From the NCBI RefSeq assembly GCF_009687885.1, contig NZ_BLAF01000004.1:309260-373259 (forward strand): 64,000 bases of DNA, in the 5' to 3' direction. This DNA comes from Acrocarpospora pleiomorpha (GTDB lineage Bacteria; Actinomycetota; Actinomycetes; Streptosporangiales; Streptosporangiaceae). Positions 24,803 through 34,037 of the stretch are shown here, in pieces. The notes under the pieces are model-generated. The model saw only the letters and a list, made by a program, of their open reading frames with translations, did not search any database and was not told where the DNA came from. Every line of letters starts with the position of its first letter. The first letter of the stretch is position 1. The position numbers and the translations under genes are program-made.

Positions 24803-25834
24803 ATGAGGATGCGCCCTCTCGGCCGCACCGGAATCCGGGTCAGCCCCTACTGCCTCGGCACCATGAGGTTCGGTGCCGTGGGCAACCAGGACCACGACGA
24901 CTGTGTCCGGATCATCCACCGGGCCCTGGACGCGGGGATCAACTTCATCGACACCGCGGACGTGTACTCCTACAGCGAGACCGAGGAGATCGTCGGCAAA
25001 GCACTGCGGGGACGCCGCGACGACGTCGTGCTGGCCACCAAGGTCAACGGCTCGATGGGAGACGATCCCAACCGCGGTGGCAGCTCCCGGCGCTGGATCG
25101 TCACCGAGGTCGAGCACTCGCTGCGGCGCCTGCGGACCGACTACATCGACCTCTACCAGATCCATCACCCCGACCCGCGGACCGACATCGAGGAGACGCT
25201 GTCCGCGCTGACCGATCTGGTGCGCAGCGGCAAGGTGCGCGCCATCGGCTCCTCCAACACCCCGGCCTCGGAGATCGTCGAGGCGCAGTGGGTCGCCGAC
25301 CGGCGCGGGCTGCAGCGCTTCCGCACCGAGCAGCCCCCGTACTCGATCCTCAACCGCGGCATCGAGCGCGAGGTTCTGCCCACCTGCCGGCGCTACGGCA
25401 TGGGCGTGCTCGTATGGAGCCCGCTGGCGATGGGCCTGCTCACCGGCCGCTACCGCAAAGGCCAGTCCATGGCAGCGAACCCGGGGATGAAGTGGGTGCC
25501 CGGGCACCTGACCGACGAGCGCAAACTCGACGCCGTGGAGCGGCTCATCCCGCTGGCCGGAGAGACCGGCCTGTCGCTGACCCACCTGGCGATGGCCTTC
25601 ACCATCACCCACCCCGCCGTCACCTCGGCCATCATCGGCCCCCGCACCATGGAGCACCTCGAGGACCTCCTGACCGGCGCCACGGTCACCCTCGACAACG
25701 AGGTCCTCGACCGGATCGATCAGATCGTGCCACCCGGCACGGACCTCGGCCCGATCGATGTGTCCTACACTCCGCCGGCTGTCACCGAGGCCTCACTACG
25801 CCGGCGATCGGCCGACGAACGCACTGCGGCGTGA
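24803..25834 (+). CDS. Aldo/keto reductase
   Basis: The 343-residue (alpha/beta)8 NADPH-dependent oxidoreductase carries the AKR tetrad: Asp in FIDTADVYS, Tyr in the same segment, Lys in VLATKV and His in QIHHPD. The C-terminal IIGPRTMEHLEDLL binds the cofactor phosphate. It resembles the YghZ/Tas-like group with broad carbonyl substrates. The ATG at 24803 follows AAAGGAAA at good spacing. Confidence 0.92.
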   Translation: MRMRPLGRTGIRVSPYCLGTMRFGAVGNQDHDDCVRIIHRALDAGINFIDTADVYSYSETEEIVGKALRGRRDDVVLATKVNGSMGDDPNRGGSSRRWIVTEVEHSLRRLRTDYIDLYQIHHPDPRTDIEETLSALTDLVRSGKVRAIGSSNTPASEIVEAQWVADRRGLQRFRTEQPPYSILNRGIEREVLPTCRRYGMGVLVWSPLAMGLLTGRYRKGQSMAANPGMKWVPGHLTDERKLDAVERLIPLAGETGLSLTHLAMAFTITHPAVTSAIIGPRTMEHLEDLLTGATVTLDNEVLDRIDQIVPPGTDLGPIDVSYTPPAVTEASLRRRSADERTAA

Positions 25835-25879
25835 CCCGATGACCGTTCTGGACACCCGGGCGCTCGACAGTTCATCCAT

Positions 25880-26395
25880 TCATCGATGTCCGCGCAGCCC
25901 TACACAAGCGATCCGCGCACGGCGATCACCCGCATTCCGCACCTGCAGATCTTCACCCACGGAAATGAAGGTATCGCCGGGAGAGAGCGGGAGACCGGTG
26001 GATCCCTCATCCCCATGAAGATGGACGGCGCCGTCGATGACGACGCCCAGGGTTTGTGAATCCCTCCCGTGGACGACGAGGCTTTCGAATGCGTCCACGT
26101 CCCGGATCTCGAAGCGGGTGCCGAGCTTTTCCGGAGCCGACGGAGCTCCGGCCTTCCTGCGGTCCCCCCGCACCCTGTTCCCGGGCACCGGACCGTCGGA
26201 GCTTCACAGCCTCTCCTGAACCGTCGTCCTCTCGTCGGCGAGGATGCACGCCCGGCCGTCTGGGGCATGCCCCAGGATGACGCGGCGAACGAGGCCGGCG
26301 CCTTCCTCGCTCACGACGGTCTCGGGAGTGAACGGTGAGGATCCCTCGCCACCGAAGTCCGCCGCACCGACGAGCCCGCTGTTCCACACCAACAT
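25880..26395 (-). pseudogene. Degenerate cupin-like gene remnant
   Basis: Two pieces on the minus strand look cupin-derived but sit in different frames. 26204-26395 reads GLVRRVILGHAPDGRACILAD, resembling the start of cupin-domain proteins. 25880-26188 reads VVIDGAVHLHGDEG...LSPGDTFIS, resembling a cupin barrel with its GD turn. They are separated by a stop and frame change. I treat the pair as a decayed gene; the downstream piece could instead be a small standalone ORF. Confidence 0.35.
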
Positions 26396-26465
26396 GACCC
26401 CCTACGGCGAGATCCAGCTGCGCACCGACCGGCGGCTCGACCTCACAGACCTACCGACGCCGTGA
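26376..26465 (+). pseudogene. Possible Tn3-family transposase C-terminal scrap
   Basis: The frame ends with SPLFHTNMTPYGEIQL and then RLDLTD before the stop. This recalls the last residues of Tn3-family transposases (SPxxxxHINxxGxY). It is only ~30 residues long, so the assignment is tentative; proximity to the ISL3 remnant adds weak support. Confidence 0.25.
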
Positions 26466-26571
26466 TCGGTGCGCGGCTCGCATCAGGCCACTCGTGCTGT
26501 CGCCAGTAGTTCCCGGCCACGCTCTCGCGTGATCAGTTTCGCGAGCACGGGGTGGGCGAGCAGCGCGCTTC

Positions 26572-27048
26572 ATGCCCACCCTGAACCGGCCGAAGGGCTA
26601 TGGCGAGCCGTGCTGGCGGCGCTACCCAGCTGGCGGCCCCTGGCTCCCGTCGCGGCGCCCGGACGGGAGCTCCAGACGCCGTCTCGGCTGGGGCCGGCAC
26701 ACCGTCCAAAGATATGCCCGCGCCGCGACCTGGCAGGAACTCGTGGACGGACGCTGGCAAAACGTGCGGACCGGCAAGCTCGATCCCTTCAAACCCCACA
26801 TCCACCAGCGATGGGACGAGGGCTGCACCAACGCCCGCCAGATCCACCGCGAGATCACCTCACTAGGTTCCAGGGCAGCTACCACCGCGTCCGCGACTAC
26901 CTGCAGCAGCACCGCCCCGACCGAGCCGCCCCGGCCGACCGTCCGTCAGGTCACCGCCTTGCTGACCCGCCACCCCGACCGACTCACCCAGGACGACGAG
27001 CTCCGCGGACTGCGGCGAATCCTGGCCTGGTCGTGCTGTTGTCACTGA
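26572..27048 (+). pseudogene. ISL3-family transposase remnant
   Basis: Fragments of an ISL3-type transposase are visible. Within one frame come HTVQRYARA, DPFKPHIHQRWDEGCTNA and RQIHREITSLG. A neighbouring frame continues FQGSYHRVRDYLQQHRP, and the first frame resumes with VRQVTALLTRHPDRL. At least two frame changes and loss of both ends mean it cannot be functional. It overlaps the end of the ABC transporter gene by 7 bp. Terminal inverted repeats were not found. Confidence 0.7.
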
Positions 27049-28784
27049 GCGGCCTCCCAGGCCGTCCACAACCCGGCGTACACACCACCGGCATCAACCA
27101 GCTCTCCGTGGGTGCCGGTCTCGATGATCCGGCCGTGCTCCATCACCATGATCCGGTCGCAGGTTGCTGCTTGGGAGAGACGGTGCGCGACTACGACTGC
27201 GGTGCGCCCGGCGAGGACAGCATCAGCAGCGCGGTCGAGCTGTCCGGCGTAGGTGGAGCCGGCCTCGGCGGTCGCTTCGTCGAGGATCACCAGATCAGCG
27301 TCGGTGAGCAGCAGGCGGGCGAGGGCGAGCTGCTGCGCCTGTGCGTCGGTGAGCGGGTGTCCGCCGACACCTAGCAGGGTGTCCAACCGGTCGGGGAGAA
27401 CATCGAGGATCGATGCGGCGCCGGTGGCTTCCAGCGCCGCATGGAGGTCGCGGTCGGTGGCCCCGGGGGCGGCGAGGGTGAGGTTGTCGCGCAGGGTGCC
27501 CGCGAAGACGTGGACCTCCTGGGTGATCATCGCGGTACGGCTGGGGCGAGTCACCCTCCCGGCCTCAGGTAGGTGGGTGCCGGCGACCACGCCGGCGAGC
27601 GTGGTCTTGCCTGCCCCGGACACGCCGACGACGGCCACGCGCTGACCGGACGGGATGTCGAGGGTGATGTCGTTGAGCACCCGTGGCCCCTCGCCGTAAC
27701 GGAACGAAACCTCGTCGAGCTGTACGGCGGTGCTCGCGGCCTGCGCTGGGACATCCGACGAGCTGAACGGAATCGTGACGACCCCGATCATGCGGCTCAG
27801 CGATGCGAGGGCGGACTGGAGGGTGTCGATGACCAGCAGCAGCTGGTTGACCGGTCCGAGCAGGCGTAGCACGAGCAGCATGGCGGTGGTGGCGCCGCCG
27901 ACGGTCGATGCGTTGTGGTCGATGAGGACGAAGCCGACGACGAGTACGGCGGCCAGGCTCAGGCACTCCCCGAGGTTGAGCCGGGCATTGAGCATGCTCA
28001 GCACGGTGCGTGCGCGTAGCGACTGCCCCGCGACGCGCCAGGAGTCCGTCATCACAGCCCGGTGTCGTTGCTCGGCGAGCCCGAAGCCGAGCACGGTGGA
28101 GTAGCCGCGCTGGGACTCGAGGATCTGCTGGGCACGCGCGCTCATCGCCGTGCGCTCGGCGCGGTAGACCCCTGGTCCGATGCGCAGGTACCACCGCACG
28201 GCCAGCACGTAGACCGGCAGCACGACGGCGAAGGCGGCCGCGTAGGGCCATTCCAGTGCCGCGAGCCCGCCCAGCGACACGACGATGGTGAAGGCGGTGA
28301 CGGTGAGCACCGGGATCACGGCGGGGGCGGCGTCGGCGACCGCGGTGACGTCGTCGCTGGACCGCGAGATCAGGTCTCCGGTGCCGGCGCGCTCGACGAG
28401 GTGCTGTGGGAGCGTCATCGCGTGGCCCACGAGCTGCTCGCGCAGCGCGGCGAGGATGGAGTGGTAGACGCGGGTGGCGAGCACGATCGTCAGCGCGGTG
28501 CCCGCAGCACCGAGGACTGCCGAGAGCGCCATGACGACCGTGACCGTCAGCACTGCGGCGAGGTCCGCGGTGCCGGCCTGCACGCGGTCGACGAGGAATC
28601 CGATCGCCCCGGGAACGATCAGGTCGACGCCGGTGCTGACGATCCCCAGCACCCCGGTCGCGGCGAGCCGGAGCCGGTACCCGTGGCTGAGCCGCCACAC
28701 CTCCCTGACCGTCTCGCGGCCGCTCGCGACCGGCAGCCCGGCATCGGAAGCCGCGGTCTCGGGCACGGCGGAGGTGCCGCTCAC
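27042..28784 (-). CDS. ABC exporter-fold half-transporter, catalytic half with degenerate signature motif
   Basis: The 580-residue protein has six N-terminal membrane helices fused to a nucleotide-binding domain. Walker A (GVSGAGKTT), Walker B plus catalytic Glu (LVILDEATAE) and the switch His (VVAHRLS) are intact. The signature motif, normally LSGGQ, is LTDAQ. The start overlaps the stop of the partner gene (ATGA, 28781-28784). In a heterodimer its ATP site would pair with the partner's intact LSGGQ. The truncated upstream esterase suggests siderophore transport, IrtB-like; drug export is an alternative. Confidence 0.92.
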   Translation of the reverse strand: MSGTSAVPETAASDAGLPVASGRETVREVWRLSHGYRLRLAATGVLGIVSTGVDLIVPGAIGFLVDRVQAGTADLAAVLTVTVVMALSAVLGAAGTALTIVLATRVYHSILAALREQLVGHAMTLPQHLVERAGTGDLISRSSDDVTAVADAAPAVIPVLTVTAFTIVVSLGGLAALEWPYAAAFAVVLPVYVLAVRWYLRIGPGVYRAERTAMSARAQQILESQRGYSTVLGFGLAEQRHRAVMTDSWRVAGQSLRARTVLSMLNARLNLGECLSLAAVLVVGFVLIDHNASTVGGATTAMLLVLRLLGPVNQLLLVIDTLQSALASLSRMIGVVTIPFSSSDVPAQAASTAVQLDEVSFRYGEGPRVLNDITLDIPSGQRVAVVGVSGAGKTTLAGVVAGTHLPEAGRVTRPSRTAMITQEVHVFAGTLRDNLTLAAPGATDRDLHAALEATGAASILDVLPDRLDTLLGVGGHPLTDAQAQQLALARLLLTDADLVILDEATAEAGSTYAGQLDRAADAVLAGRTAVVVAHRLSQAATCDRIMVMEHGRIIETGTHGELVDAGGVYAGLWTAWEAAQ

Positions 28785-30541
28785 TGCGCCGTCCTTGAGG
28801 GCGCGGGTACGTCGTCAGGCAGCTCGACGACGCGGTCGCAGGCAGCGAGCAGCGCCGGGGTCGAGGCGATCAGCAGCGTCGAGCGGCCTGCCCGGACACC
28901 GCACAGCCGGCCTGCGATCGTGTGCTCGGTGACCGAGTCGACCGCGGTGGTCGGGTCGTGCAGCACGAGCACCGGCGCGTCGCTCGCCAGGGCGCGGGCG
29001 AGCGCGACCCGCTGGCGCTGGCCGCCCGAGAGCCGGTTGCCGCCCTCGCCGACCGGGACGTCGAGGTCGGCCGCGAAGTCGTCGCAAGCGGCGGCTCGCA
29101 CCGCGGCGTCCACCCGCTCGGGCGCGCCCGCGATCACGGCGACGTTGTCGCGGAGGGTGCCGCTGAACAGCGTGGCGCGGTGCGGCGCGACGGTGACCCG
29201 GGAGCGGTACTCGACCGGGGACAGCTCCCGCGCCGCGATCCCGTCCAGCCGCGCCTCGACCCCTCCCTCGGCCCGCGGGTCCAGCAGCGCCTCGACGACA
29301 CGGGCGGCGGTCCGGTCGTCGGCGCGCACGCCCACGAGCTCGCCGGGCTCGACCCGGATCGTCACGCCGGGCCCGGAGATGCTCGGCACGACCACGTCCA
29401 GCTCCGGCAACGCGGTGACCTCCCGCCGGGTCGCGTCATCGGGCCCAGCCGTCGACGTGGCGTTGTCCCGCAGCACGTCGAGGACACGCGCGGACGAGGC
29501 GCGGGCGCCGGCGAGGTTGGGGATGGACGTGCTCGCGATCGCCTGGATCTGCGGCAGCAGTGCCTGGGTGAGGCCGACGGCGGTGATCAGCCCGCCGATG
29601 CTGAGCTGTCCGTCCACGGCGAACCAGCCCGCCAGCCCCATCACCGCGGCGACGAACGTGCCGCTGACCACGCCCGAGCCCACAAGGAACCTCCCCAGCA
29701 GGCCCGCGTTGCGCCTGGCGCCGACAAGGGTCTCCTGGCTTGCCTGCCGGTACCGGCTGGTCGCCTCGGCCTCGGCACGCACCCCCTTGATCACCCGGTA
29801 GCCGGCGACCAGGTCCGTGGCCTGTCCGACCGTGGAGGCCAGCAGCTCCTGGTACTCGCGGGTGTCCCGGGAGAGCCGCTCGCTGAGCACGCCCATCGAC
29901 CAGACCGCGACAGGCGCCCCGAACAGCACCACGAGTCCAAGCAGCCAGTGCGTCGCCAGCAGCGATGCCGCGATGAATCCGATGGCCGTGATCCTCGAGA
30001 CCGGGATGATCACCAGGATCACCGCGTTGGACAGGCGCGCGACGTCGTTCGTCATCACCGAGACCACGCTGCCGTCCGGCGCACGGGCGGTGCCGCCGAC
30101 CGGGTGCAGCACGCCCGTGGAGAGGGTGCCGCGGATTCGGTGCTGCAGTACCTGCACCGCATAGGCGGTCAGCCGCAGCGAGAGCCTCGCCGCCGACGTC
30201 AGCGCGACGTAGAGGGCCACCAGCACGCCGAGCCACAGGACCAGCTGTCCCTCATCCCCGGTCGCCAGGGCCCGGTCGATCGCGAGTCCCATCACCACCG
30301 GGACCGCGGACTCGCCCACCTGCCACACGATCGCCAGCAGCATCGCGGGAACGCTGACCCGCCTCACCGAGAAGATCACGCGCAGCAGGAACCGGCCCGG
30401 GGTGATCCCCGGCCCGGACTCGAACGGCCGAGCACCGAGCGGCTCGGCGGGAGCAAGCAGGAGCACTGGCAGCCAGCGGGTCAGCGGTCCTCGCCCCAGT
30501 CCTGCGGTGTCGGCGCCCGAGAAGCGCGAGGAGTTCCTCAC
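28781..30541 (-). CDS. ABC exporter-fold half-transporter with lost Walker A, partner of the downstream half
   Basis: The 586-residue protein has six membrane helices plus a nucleotide-binding domain with an intact signature (NRLSGGQRQR). At the Walker A position it reads GVRADDRTA (no GKT/S), and after Walker B it has HDPTT, so the catalytic Glu is replaced. It therefore should not hydrolyse ATP itself. I chose GTG 30541: GGAG lies 7 nt upstream and it overlaps the esterase stop as GTGA. A longer frame to 30613 would run through the esterase. This is a regulatory half of a heterodimer. Confidence 0.9.
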   Translation of the reverse strand: MRNSSRFSGADTAGLGRGPLTRWLPVLLLAPAEPLGARPFESGPGITPGRFLLRVIFSVRRVSVPAMLLAIVWQVGESAVPVVMGLAIDRALATGDEGQLVLWLGVLVALYVALTSAARLSLRLTAYAVQVLQHRIRGTLSTGVLHPVGGTARAPDGSVVSVMTNDVARLSNAVILVIIPVSRITAIGFIAASLLATHWLLGLVVLFGAPVAVWSMGVLSERLSRDTREYQELLASTVGQATDLVAGYRVIKGVRAEAEATSRYRQASQETLVGARRNAGLLGRFLVGSGVVSGTFVAAVMGLAGWFAVDGQLSIGGLITAVGLTQALLPQIQAIASTSIPNLAGARASSARVLDVLRDNATSTAGPDDATRREVTALPELDVVVPSISGPGVTIRVEPGELVGVRADDRTAARVVEALLDPRAEGGVEARLDGIAARELSPVEYRSRVTVAPHRATLFSGTLRDNVAVIAGAPERVDAAVRAAACDDFAADLDVPVGEGGNRLSGGQRQRVALARALASDAPVLVLHDPTTAVDSVTEHTIAGRLCGVRAGRSTLLIASTPALLAACDRVVELPDDVPAPSRTAQ

Positions 30542-30786
30542 GCCTGGCTCCGGTCCCTGCTCCTGAGCGGGAAGCACCAGAGCAGGGCATCGGCGAAGAT
30601 TCCTCGCCACCATGCGTAGTCGTGTCCGCCGGCGAACTCTCTGTAGAGGGTGTCGTAGCCCTTCCCGGTGAGCACGTGGTCCAACCAGCGACTGTGGGTG
30701 TTCGAGCTCTCCAGCTCACCAACGTCGTGGAAGACGCGGATCGGCGCCGTTTCTGCGGCCAGGTAGTCGGCGATCAATGTCGGTAC
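30538..30786 (-). pseudogene. C-terminal stump of an enterochelin-esterase-like hydrolase
   Basis: The frame reads LIADYLAAETAPIRVFHDVG and then YREFAGGHDYAWWRG, the C-terminal part of the Fes/enterochelin esterase family including the catalytic His of GGHDY. Everything upstream, including the nucleophile, is missing. Its stop overlaps the ABC start by 4 bp, so it was the first gene of a siderophore release/transport operon. At ~30.79 kb it abuts, head to head, a similarly truncated transketolase. Confidence 0.75.
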
Positions 30787-30804
30787 GGGGGTGCGGCGCA
30801 GCAG

Positions 30805-31086
30805 CTGTTCACGCTCAAGCCGATCGACGAGGACCTGATCGCGCAGTGCGCGGAGGAGACGGGCGGGCGCTTCGTGGTGGTCGAGGACCACCTCGCCCAC
30901 GGTGGGCTGGCGACCCGGATCGCGGATGTCGTGACCGACCGCGGCATCCGTCTCACCGCCTTCGAAAGGCTCGGTATCCCGCAGGTGTACGCCGGCTTCG
31001 GCGAGGACGAGCAGCTGCGCGACAAGCACGGGTATGGCCTCGACGCGACGGTCGCCGCCGCCCGCCGCGTGATCGCCGAATTCTGA
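30805..31086 (+). pseudogene. C-terminal stump of a transketolase-type protein
   Basis: About 93 residues correspond to the transketolase C-terminal domain: LFTLKPIDEDL, VVVEDHLAHGGLATRIADV and the closing GLDATVAAARRVI. The thiamine-diphosphate and pyrimidine-binding domains are absent and there is no plausible start. It precedes the alcohol dehydrogenase by 29 bp, so the original operon was probably sugar or polyol catabolism with a split transketolase. Confidence 0.75.
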
Positions 31087-31115
31087 CCAGACCGAGCGGA
31101 CGAATCGAGCATCCC

Positions 31116-32174
31116 ATGAGAACCGTCGCCGTCACCAAGATCGGCAGCCTGCGCGACCCGGACGAGGCCAAACGGGGCCGGGTCGACGTCGTCGACTTCC
31201 CCGACCAAGCGCTCGGACCGGAGGACGTGCGGATCCGGGTCGCCTACGCTGCGATCTGCGGGTCCGACCCACACCTGGCGGAGGGCTTTTTCGGAACCGA
31301 CGTCCCGATCGGGCTTGGGCACGAGATTTCCGGTGTCATCGAAGCCCTCGGTGAGCGGGCGCACCGCAACGGACTGCAAGTAGGAGACCGGGTCGCGGGC
31401 AACTTCCTCCGCTTCTGCGGCACGTGCCGGCCCTGCCAGGACGGCAGGCAGCAGTTCTGCGAGCACATACAGGACTACAACCGCCCCGGGATGGCCGAAA
31501 CGATCACCTGGCACGAGTCGCAGATATACCGCCTCCCGGACGACGTCACCCTGCTGAGGGGATGCCTCCTGGAGCCCACCTCCGTCGCCGTTCGCATCGC
31601 GGACAAGACCCGCATCCGGGTCGGCGAGCGCGTCTTGATCTGCGGCGGCGGACCCATCGGCCAGCTCGCCCTCCAGGTCATGCGGATGTACGGCGCCACC
31701 TCGCTCACGATGATCGAGCCGATCGCGGAACGTCGTGAGATGGCTCTCCGTCATGGGGCCGAGCACGTGATTGACCCGACGACCGAAGACCAGGCCACGC
31801 GCGCCGGCGAGATCACCGACGGCCGAGGGTACGACGTCGTCATCGACGCATCCGGCTCGCCGCGAGCGGTGCGGGGACTGCTCGACCTCGCGGCAAAGGG
31901 CGGCACAGTGGTGTACAGCGCCATGTACCCCGAGACGTTCGAGATGCCCCTCAACCTCTCCGACTACCTCTACCTCAAGGAGCTGACCCTCACAGGCGTG
32001 TTCGTCTCGCCATACGCGTTCCCGCGCGCCCTCCAGGTCCTCCCTCACCTGGACATCGACGAACTCACTACCGCGGTCTTCCCCCTCGAGCGAGCCGTCG
32101 ACGCCTTCGCCGCGCACGTCGGCGGGCGACACCCCAAAGTCGTGATCCGCTGCAACGACCTCGGTGACGACTAG
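31116..32174 (+). CDS. Zinc-dependent alcohol/polyol dehydrogenase (MDR family)
   Basis: The 352-residue medium-chain dehydrogenase has the catalytic zinc ligands Cys in AAICGSDPH and His-Glu in GLGHEISG. The structural-zinc segment retains FCGTCRPCQDG...FC, and GGGPIGQLA is the NAD(P) fold. It resembles L-idonate/sorbitol/threonine dehydrogenases. ATG 31116 has only a weak ribosome binding site, consistent with translation from an operon whose upstream transketolase gene is now truncated. Substrate probably a polyol; inferred. Confidence 0.9.
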   Translation: MRTVAVTKIGSLRDPDEAKRGRVDVVDFPDQALGPEDVRIRVAYAAICGSDPHLAEGFFGTDVPIGLGHEISGVIEALGERAHRNGLQVGDRVAGNFLRFCGTCRPCQDGRQQFCEHIQDYNRPGMAETITWHESQIYRLPDDVTLLRGCLLEPTSVAVRIADKTRIRVGERVLICGGGPIGQLALQVMRMYGATSLTMIEPIAERREMALRHGAEHVIDPTTEDQATRAGEITDGRGYDVVIDASGSPRAVRGLLDLAAKGGTVVYSAMYPETFEMPLNLSDYLYLKELTLTGVFVSPYAFPRALQVLPHLDIDELTTAVFPLERAVDAFAAHVGGRHPKVVIRCNDLGDD

Positions 32175-32450
32175 TAGTACTTCGTCAGGTAATTGATCAC
32201 TTCGTGTGATCATTCGGGGGAGGCGACGTCGAGATCATGGCTCCGGGAGGTGGGTACAGTTGCGCGCATGACGAAGAGAATCGAGTCTTCCTCCGGCCGG
32301 TGAGCGTGGTTGACGAGCGCAGTGCGCTCGACCGCCCAGTCTCCCTGTTCGAGCACGCGTCCCACCTGCATCGGTTGAACCCCAGCGGGCCGCTCCCCAA
32401 CGGGGGCCGTCCCCTCCCCGACAGTCCAGAACGATGTCCCGCTGATCAAG
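32175..32450. other. Intergenic region with a short hairpin
   Basis: After the dehydrogenase there is a perfect 7-bp inverted repeat TGATCAC/GTGATCA (32194-32200 and 32206-32212, loop TTCGT) without a T-tract. It could be a weak terminator or a regulator site. The rest holds no convincing gene. Short open stretches in two frames before 32451 end in stops and have no start. Confidence 0.4.
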
Positions 32451-33812
32451 ATGATCGGTCTCCTGCACTTCGCGGATCAGGCTGCCGCGAGTGTGCTATC
32501 GAAGATCCCGACCGCGGCGCGCGACCTTGCCTGGCTCGCCGATCGGTCACGCGGCTATGCCAAGGTCATCGCTGTCAAGGCGTTGGCCCGTCATTCGGAT
32601 CCAGCCATCCGCGAGTGGGTGATGGGCACTCCGAAGAACCTGCTGTCCAGCGATCTCGCCCGGCAGATCGTCGAAACGCACGGGCTGGCGGAGATGCTCA
32701 GCCGACCAGGCGTTGACGACACCCTGTGGGATCAGGCCGGAAACCTTCTGCTCGCGATGACCAGCACCCACAACTATCACACGGAGATCAGCCGTTACCG
32801 GGATGCGCTGACCGTCTATCAGCGGTGGATCGCCCTCGCCGCGCGGAGACCGGCGACGCTGGAGCGGGCGGCCATGCTGACCATGGTCGCCGATGACCTG
32901 GGCACAGGCCCGGCGGCTCCGGTCGTCGGAGGGTTGCGGGAAACTCTGATTGAGCAGATCAAGAGCGTCCTGTCTGCCAAACCCTGGACCGAGATGCTGG
33001 CCCGTAGTGCTCGTTCCAGCGATCCCATCGTGGCCAGGCGCTCTGCTTGGGTCCTTACGGAGGCCGGCCGGAGCGGAGTCCCCGAGGGGAGGTTCGCCAT
33101 CCGGGTTGTGGCGGCCGACCCGAATCCGGCCGATTACCCCTACGTGGAGGCCAGGATCGTCATCGACGGGATGCCTGTCGTCGCGGCCTTGTTCGACATA
33201 GGACCCGCCGAGAGTCCTGGACCGCTGCTCGATACCGGGCGGCTCAGGGCTGTGGACGAACCGAAAACGGTCAGAATCGCGGAGGCGTACTGCACCGAGG
33301 GCTGCTGCAGCGGGCTCTACGTCACTATCGTGCGCGAAGGGCGGGAGGTGGTCTGGAAGGACTGGCATTCCTCCGTGCCGGGCGATCCACCGCAGGAAGT
33401 ACGGTTCGACGCCGCCGAATACGACCAGGAGGTCGCCCGCGCCGAGCAAGATCACAGTTGGGAGTGGCCGGACATGACCGTGGCCCGACTGGTGGCCGAG
33501 CGACTCCGCGCTGATGCGACGATCCTGGGGCGGTGGGATTGCGCTTTCGGCTGGTGCACAGCCTGGTTGGCGGATGTCGACATGGCCCGCCTGACGTTCG
33601 ACTACCCAGCTGGCCGGCTCGCCCTCGAGGATCTGTCGGTGCGGTTCGGGCTGATGATCGAAACCAACGGCCAACCCCCGGACGTACAGGCCGCCGAGAT
33701 CGTCAAGTCGTTAGCAGAGTACGACCCCAAGGCGACTGCGGAGATGATCGACGGGGGCAAGAACGAAGCCGGGAAACTCGGTCTCATCTACAGGGAGCCG
33801 AGCCGCTGGTAG
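32451..33812 (+). CDS. Conserved unknown protein with helical N-terminal half
   Basis: The 453-residue soluble protein has a helical, HEAT-like N-terminal half (residues ~1-215). Its beta-rich C-terminal half contains a Cys-Cys cluster (AYCTEGCCSGLYV), DHSWEWPDMTVARLVAERL and DCAFGWCTAWL. No signal peptide, membrane segment or catalytic motif that I recognise. ATG 32451 has no good ribosome binding site and the frame is open ~70 bp further without a start, so N-terminal truncation is possible. It is followed by a strong hairpin at 33848. Confidence 0.65.
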   Translation: MIGLLHFADQAAASVLSKIPTAARDLAWLADRSRGYAKVIAVKALARHSDPAIREWVMGTPKNLLSSDLARQIVETHGLAEMLSRPGVDDTLWDQAGNLLLAMTSTHNYHTEISRYRDALTVYQRWIALAARRPATLERAAMLTMVADDLGTGPAAPVVGGLRETLIEQIKSVLSAKPWTEMLARSARSSDPIVARRSAWVLTEAGRSGVPEGRFAIRVVAADPNPADYPYVEARIVIDGMPVVAALFDIGPAESPGPLLDTGRLRAVDEPKTVRIAEAYCTEGCCSGLYVTIVREGREVVWKDWHSSVPGDPPQEVRFDAAEYDQEVARAEQDHSWEWPDMTVARLVAERLRADATILGRWDCAFGWCTAWLADVDMARLTFDYPAGRLALEDLSVRFGLMIETNGQPPDVQAAEIVKSLAEYDPKATAEMIDGGKNEAGKLGLIYREPSRW

Positions 33813-33847
33813 AAACCCACCGGGCGAACCCCGCGAGTCCCCGATGC

Positions 33848-33882
33848 GGGAGGCCTGTTCCGGTGACCGGAACAGGCCTCCC
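33848..33882. terminator. Perfect 16-bp inverted repeat, probable bidirectional terminator
   Basis: GGGAGGCCTGTTCCGG (33848-33863) pairs perfectly with 33867-33882 across a 3-nt loop TGA. It lies 35 bp after the preceding gene. No T-tract follows, as is common in actinobacteria. A protein-binding palindrome cannot be excluded. Confidence 0.6.
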
Positions 33883-34024
33883 AGTGGGCCCGAGTACCGC
33901 CGACCGAGCGAGGTAGCGGAATTGCGGGGGGCTCGGATCGGGGTTTCACCGCAGGTTGCAGAGGTTCTGGTCGGAGTAGGCGTTTCAGAATACCCATTAG
34001 CCCCGACTTCCGAAGGAAGATCGC

Positions 34025-34030
34025 TATAGT
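34025..34030 (+). promoter_or_regulatory. -10 element of an apparently leaderless gene
   Basis: TATAGT at 34025-34030 is separated by 7 nt from the GTG start at 34038, the spacing expected when transcription starts at the start codon. No Shine-Dalgarno lies at working distance. A -35 element is not clear. Confidence 0.55.
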
Positions 34031-34037
34031 CGGGAAT

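Noticed and set aside
28062-30619. Plus-strand open frames of 565-579 codons opposite the ABC pair
   Set aside because: Asp/Arg/Gly/His-rich antisense shadows; membrane helices and ATPase motifs are on the minus strand.
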